Assembly (NCBI GenBank): GCA_023255765.1
Contig: JAGDVT010000004.1
Span: forward strand, 1-39,752
Origin: Candidatus Paceibacter sp.
Lineage (GTDB): Bacteria > Patescibacteriota > Minisyncoccia > UBA6257 > HR35
DNA: 39,752 bases
Direction: 5' to 3'
Part shown: positions 39,711 to 39,752 of the stretch, one piece after another
Position numbering within the stretch: the first letter of the stretch is position 1
Layout: every line of letters begins with the position of its first letter
The notes under the pieces: generated by a model
The model's database searches: none
What the model saw: the letters and a program-made list of their open reading frames with translations, nothing else
Told to the model about the DNA's origin: nothing
Program-made: the position numbers and the translations under genes

Positions 39711-39752
39711 TTAGTTACTCCAGTTAGTTACAAAGTCTTTACTAATGTAGGT
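39711..39752 (-). CDS. C-terminal end of an unidentified gene (13 codons in window)
   Basis: Reading the minus strand from the window edge gives TYISKDFVTNWSN followed by TAA (39713-39711). The other two frames stop within eight codons. The frame ends 33 bases before the strong terminator, which supports a real gene end. Too little is present to name a function. Confidence 0.4.
   Translation of the reverse strand, partial: TYISKDFVTNWSN

Noticed and set aside
1..39752. CRISPR array, insertion sequence, prophage or UGA-recoded genes
   Set aside because: No regularly spaced repeats, transposase or phage genes were seen, and TGA acts as a stop at several tightly overlapping gene junctions.

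Overview
The window is a strongly A+T-rich, gene-dense bacterial chromosome segment. Gaps are short, and many genes overlap by four bases (ATGA) or are joined as TAA-A-ATG. UGA is used as a normal stop, for example in holA, comF and tyrS, which argues against the lineages that recode UGA as glycine. The gene content suggests a small-genome member of the Candidate Phyla Radiation (Patescibacteria). The main clues are compact housekeeping proteins, a type IV pilus locus with many minor pilins, and a stand-alone VirB4/TraG-like ATPase beside efp. This placement is inferred from gene content, not from a tree.

Layout. 1-3943 (minus): HU, holA and a cut-off CPA2-type cation/proton antiporter, with rny upstream. 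4014-7289 (plus): gpmI, secD, greA. 7282-19388 (minus): the type IV pilus locus pilM-pilN-pilO-small PilP-like-pilB-pilT-pilC, then a major pilin, pilD, four minor pilins and ligA. 19330-21745 (plus): comF, rsmE, tpiA, rpmA. 21732-22512 (minus): a NUDIX hydrolase and archease. 22528-24611 (plus): an archaeal-type tyrS and a bacterial trpS. 24612-24893: a gap holding a 51-bp copy of the 3' end of trpS and an imperfect inverted repeat. 24894-37378 (minus): rpoB-rpoC-tuf-rpsJ-rplC-rplD-rplW, then an ATP-cone protein, the VirB4-like ATPase and efp. 37525-39576 (minus): a membrane O-antigen ligase/polymerase-like protein with a TPR tail. The right edge has a strong terminator and the last codons of one more minus-strand gene.

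How the genes work together. The pilus locus encodes the inner-membrane platform (PilM/N/O/C), extension and retraction ATPases (PilB, PilT), the prepilin peptidase and five pilin-like subunits. With the neighbouring comF it suggests a retractile pilus that could serve DNA uptake; comEC is not in the window. The right half is a transcription-translation block. Its S10-type ribosomal segment stops after rplW instead of continuing into rplB.

Expression signals are the most unusual aspect. No gene start I examined has a clear Shine-Dalgarno sequence. Eight genes have an exact TATAAT box only 6-8 nt before the start codon, which predicts leaderless mRNAs. Four genes with a real leader (HU, rny, major pilin, tuf) carry a GGTCGA or GGCCGA hexamer 21-27 nt before the start codon, downstream of the -10 box. 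Two promoters reuse the stop codon of the preceding gene as part of TATAAT. I found no tRNA or rRNA gene, no CRISPR array and no insertion sequence. No stretch longer than 300 bases lacks a gene.
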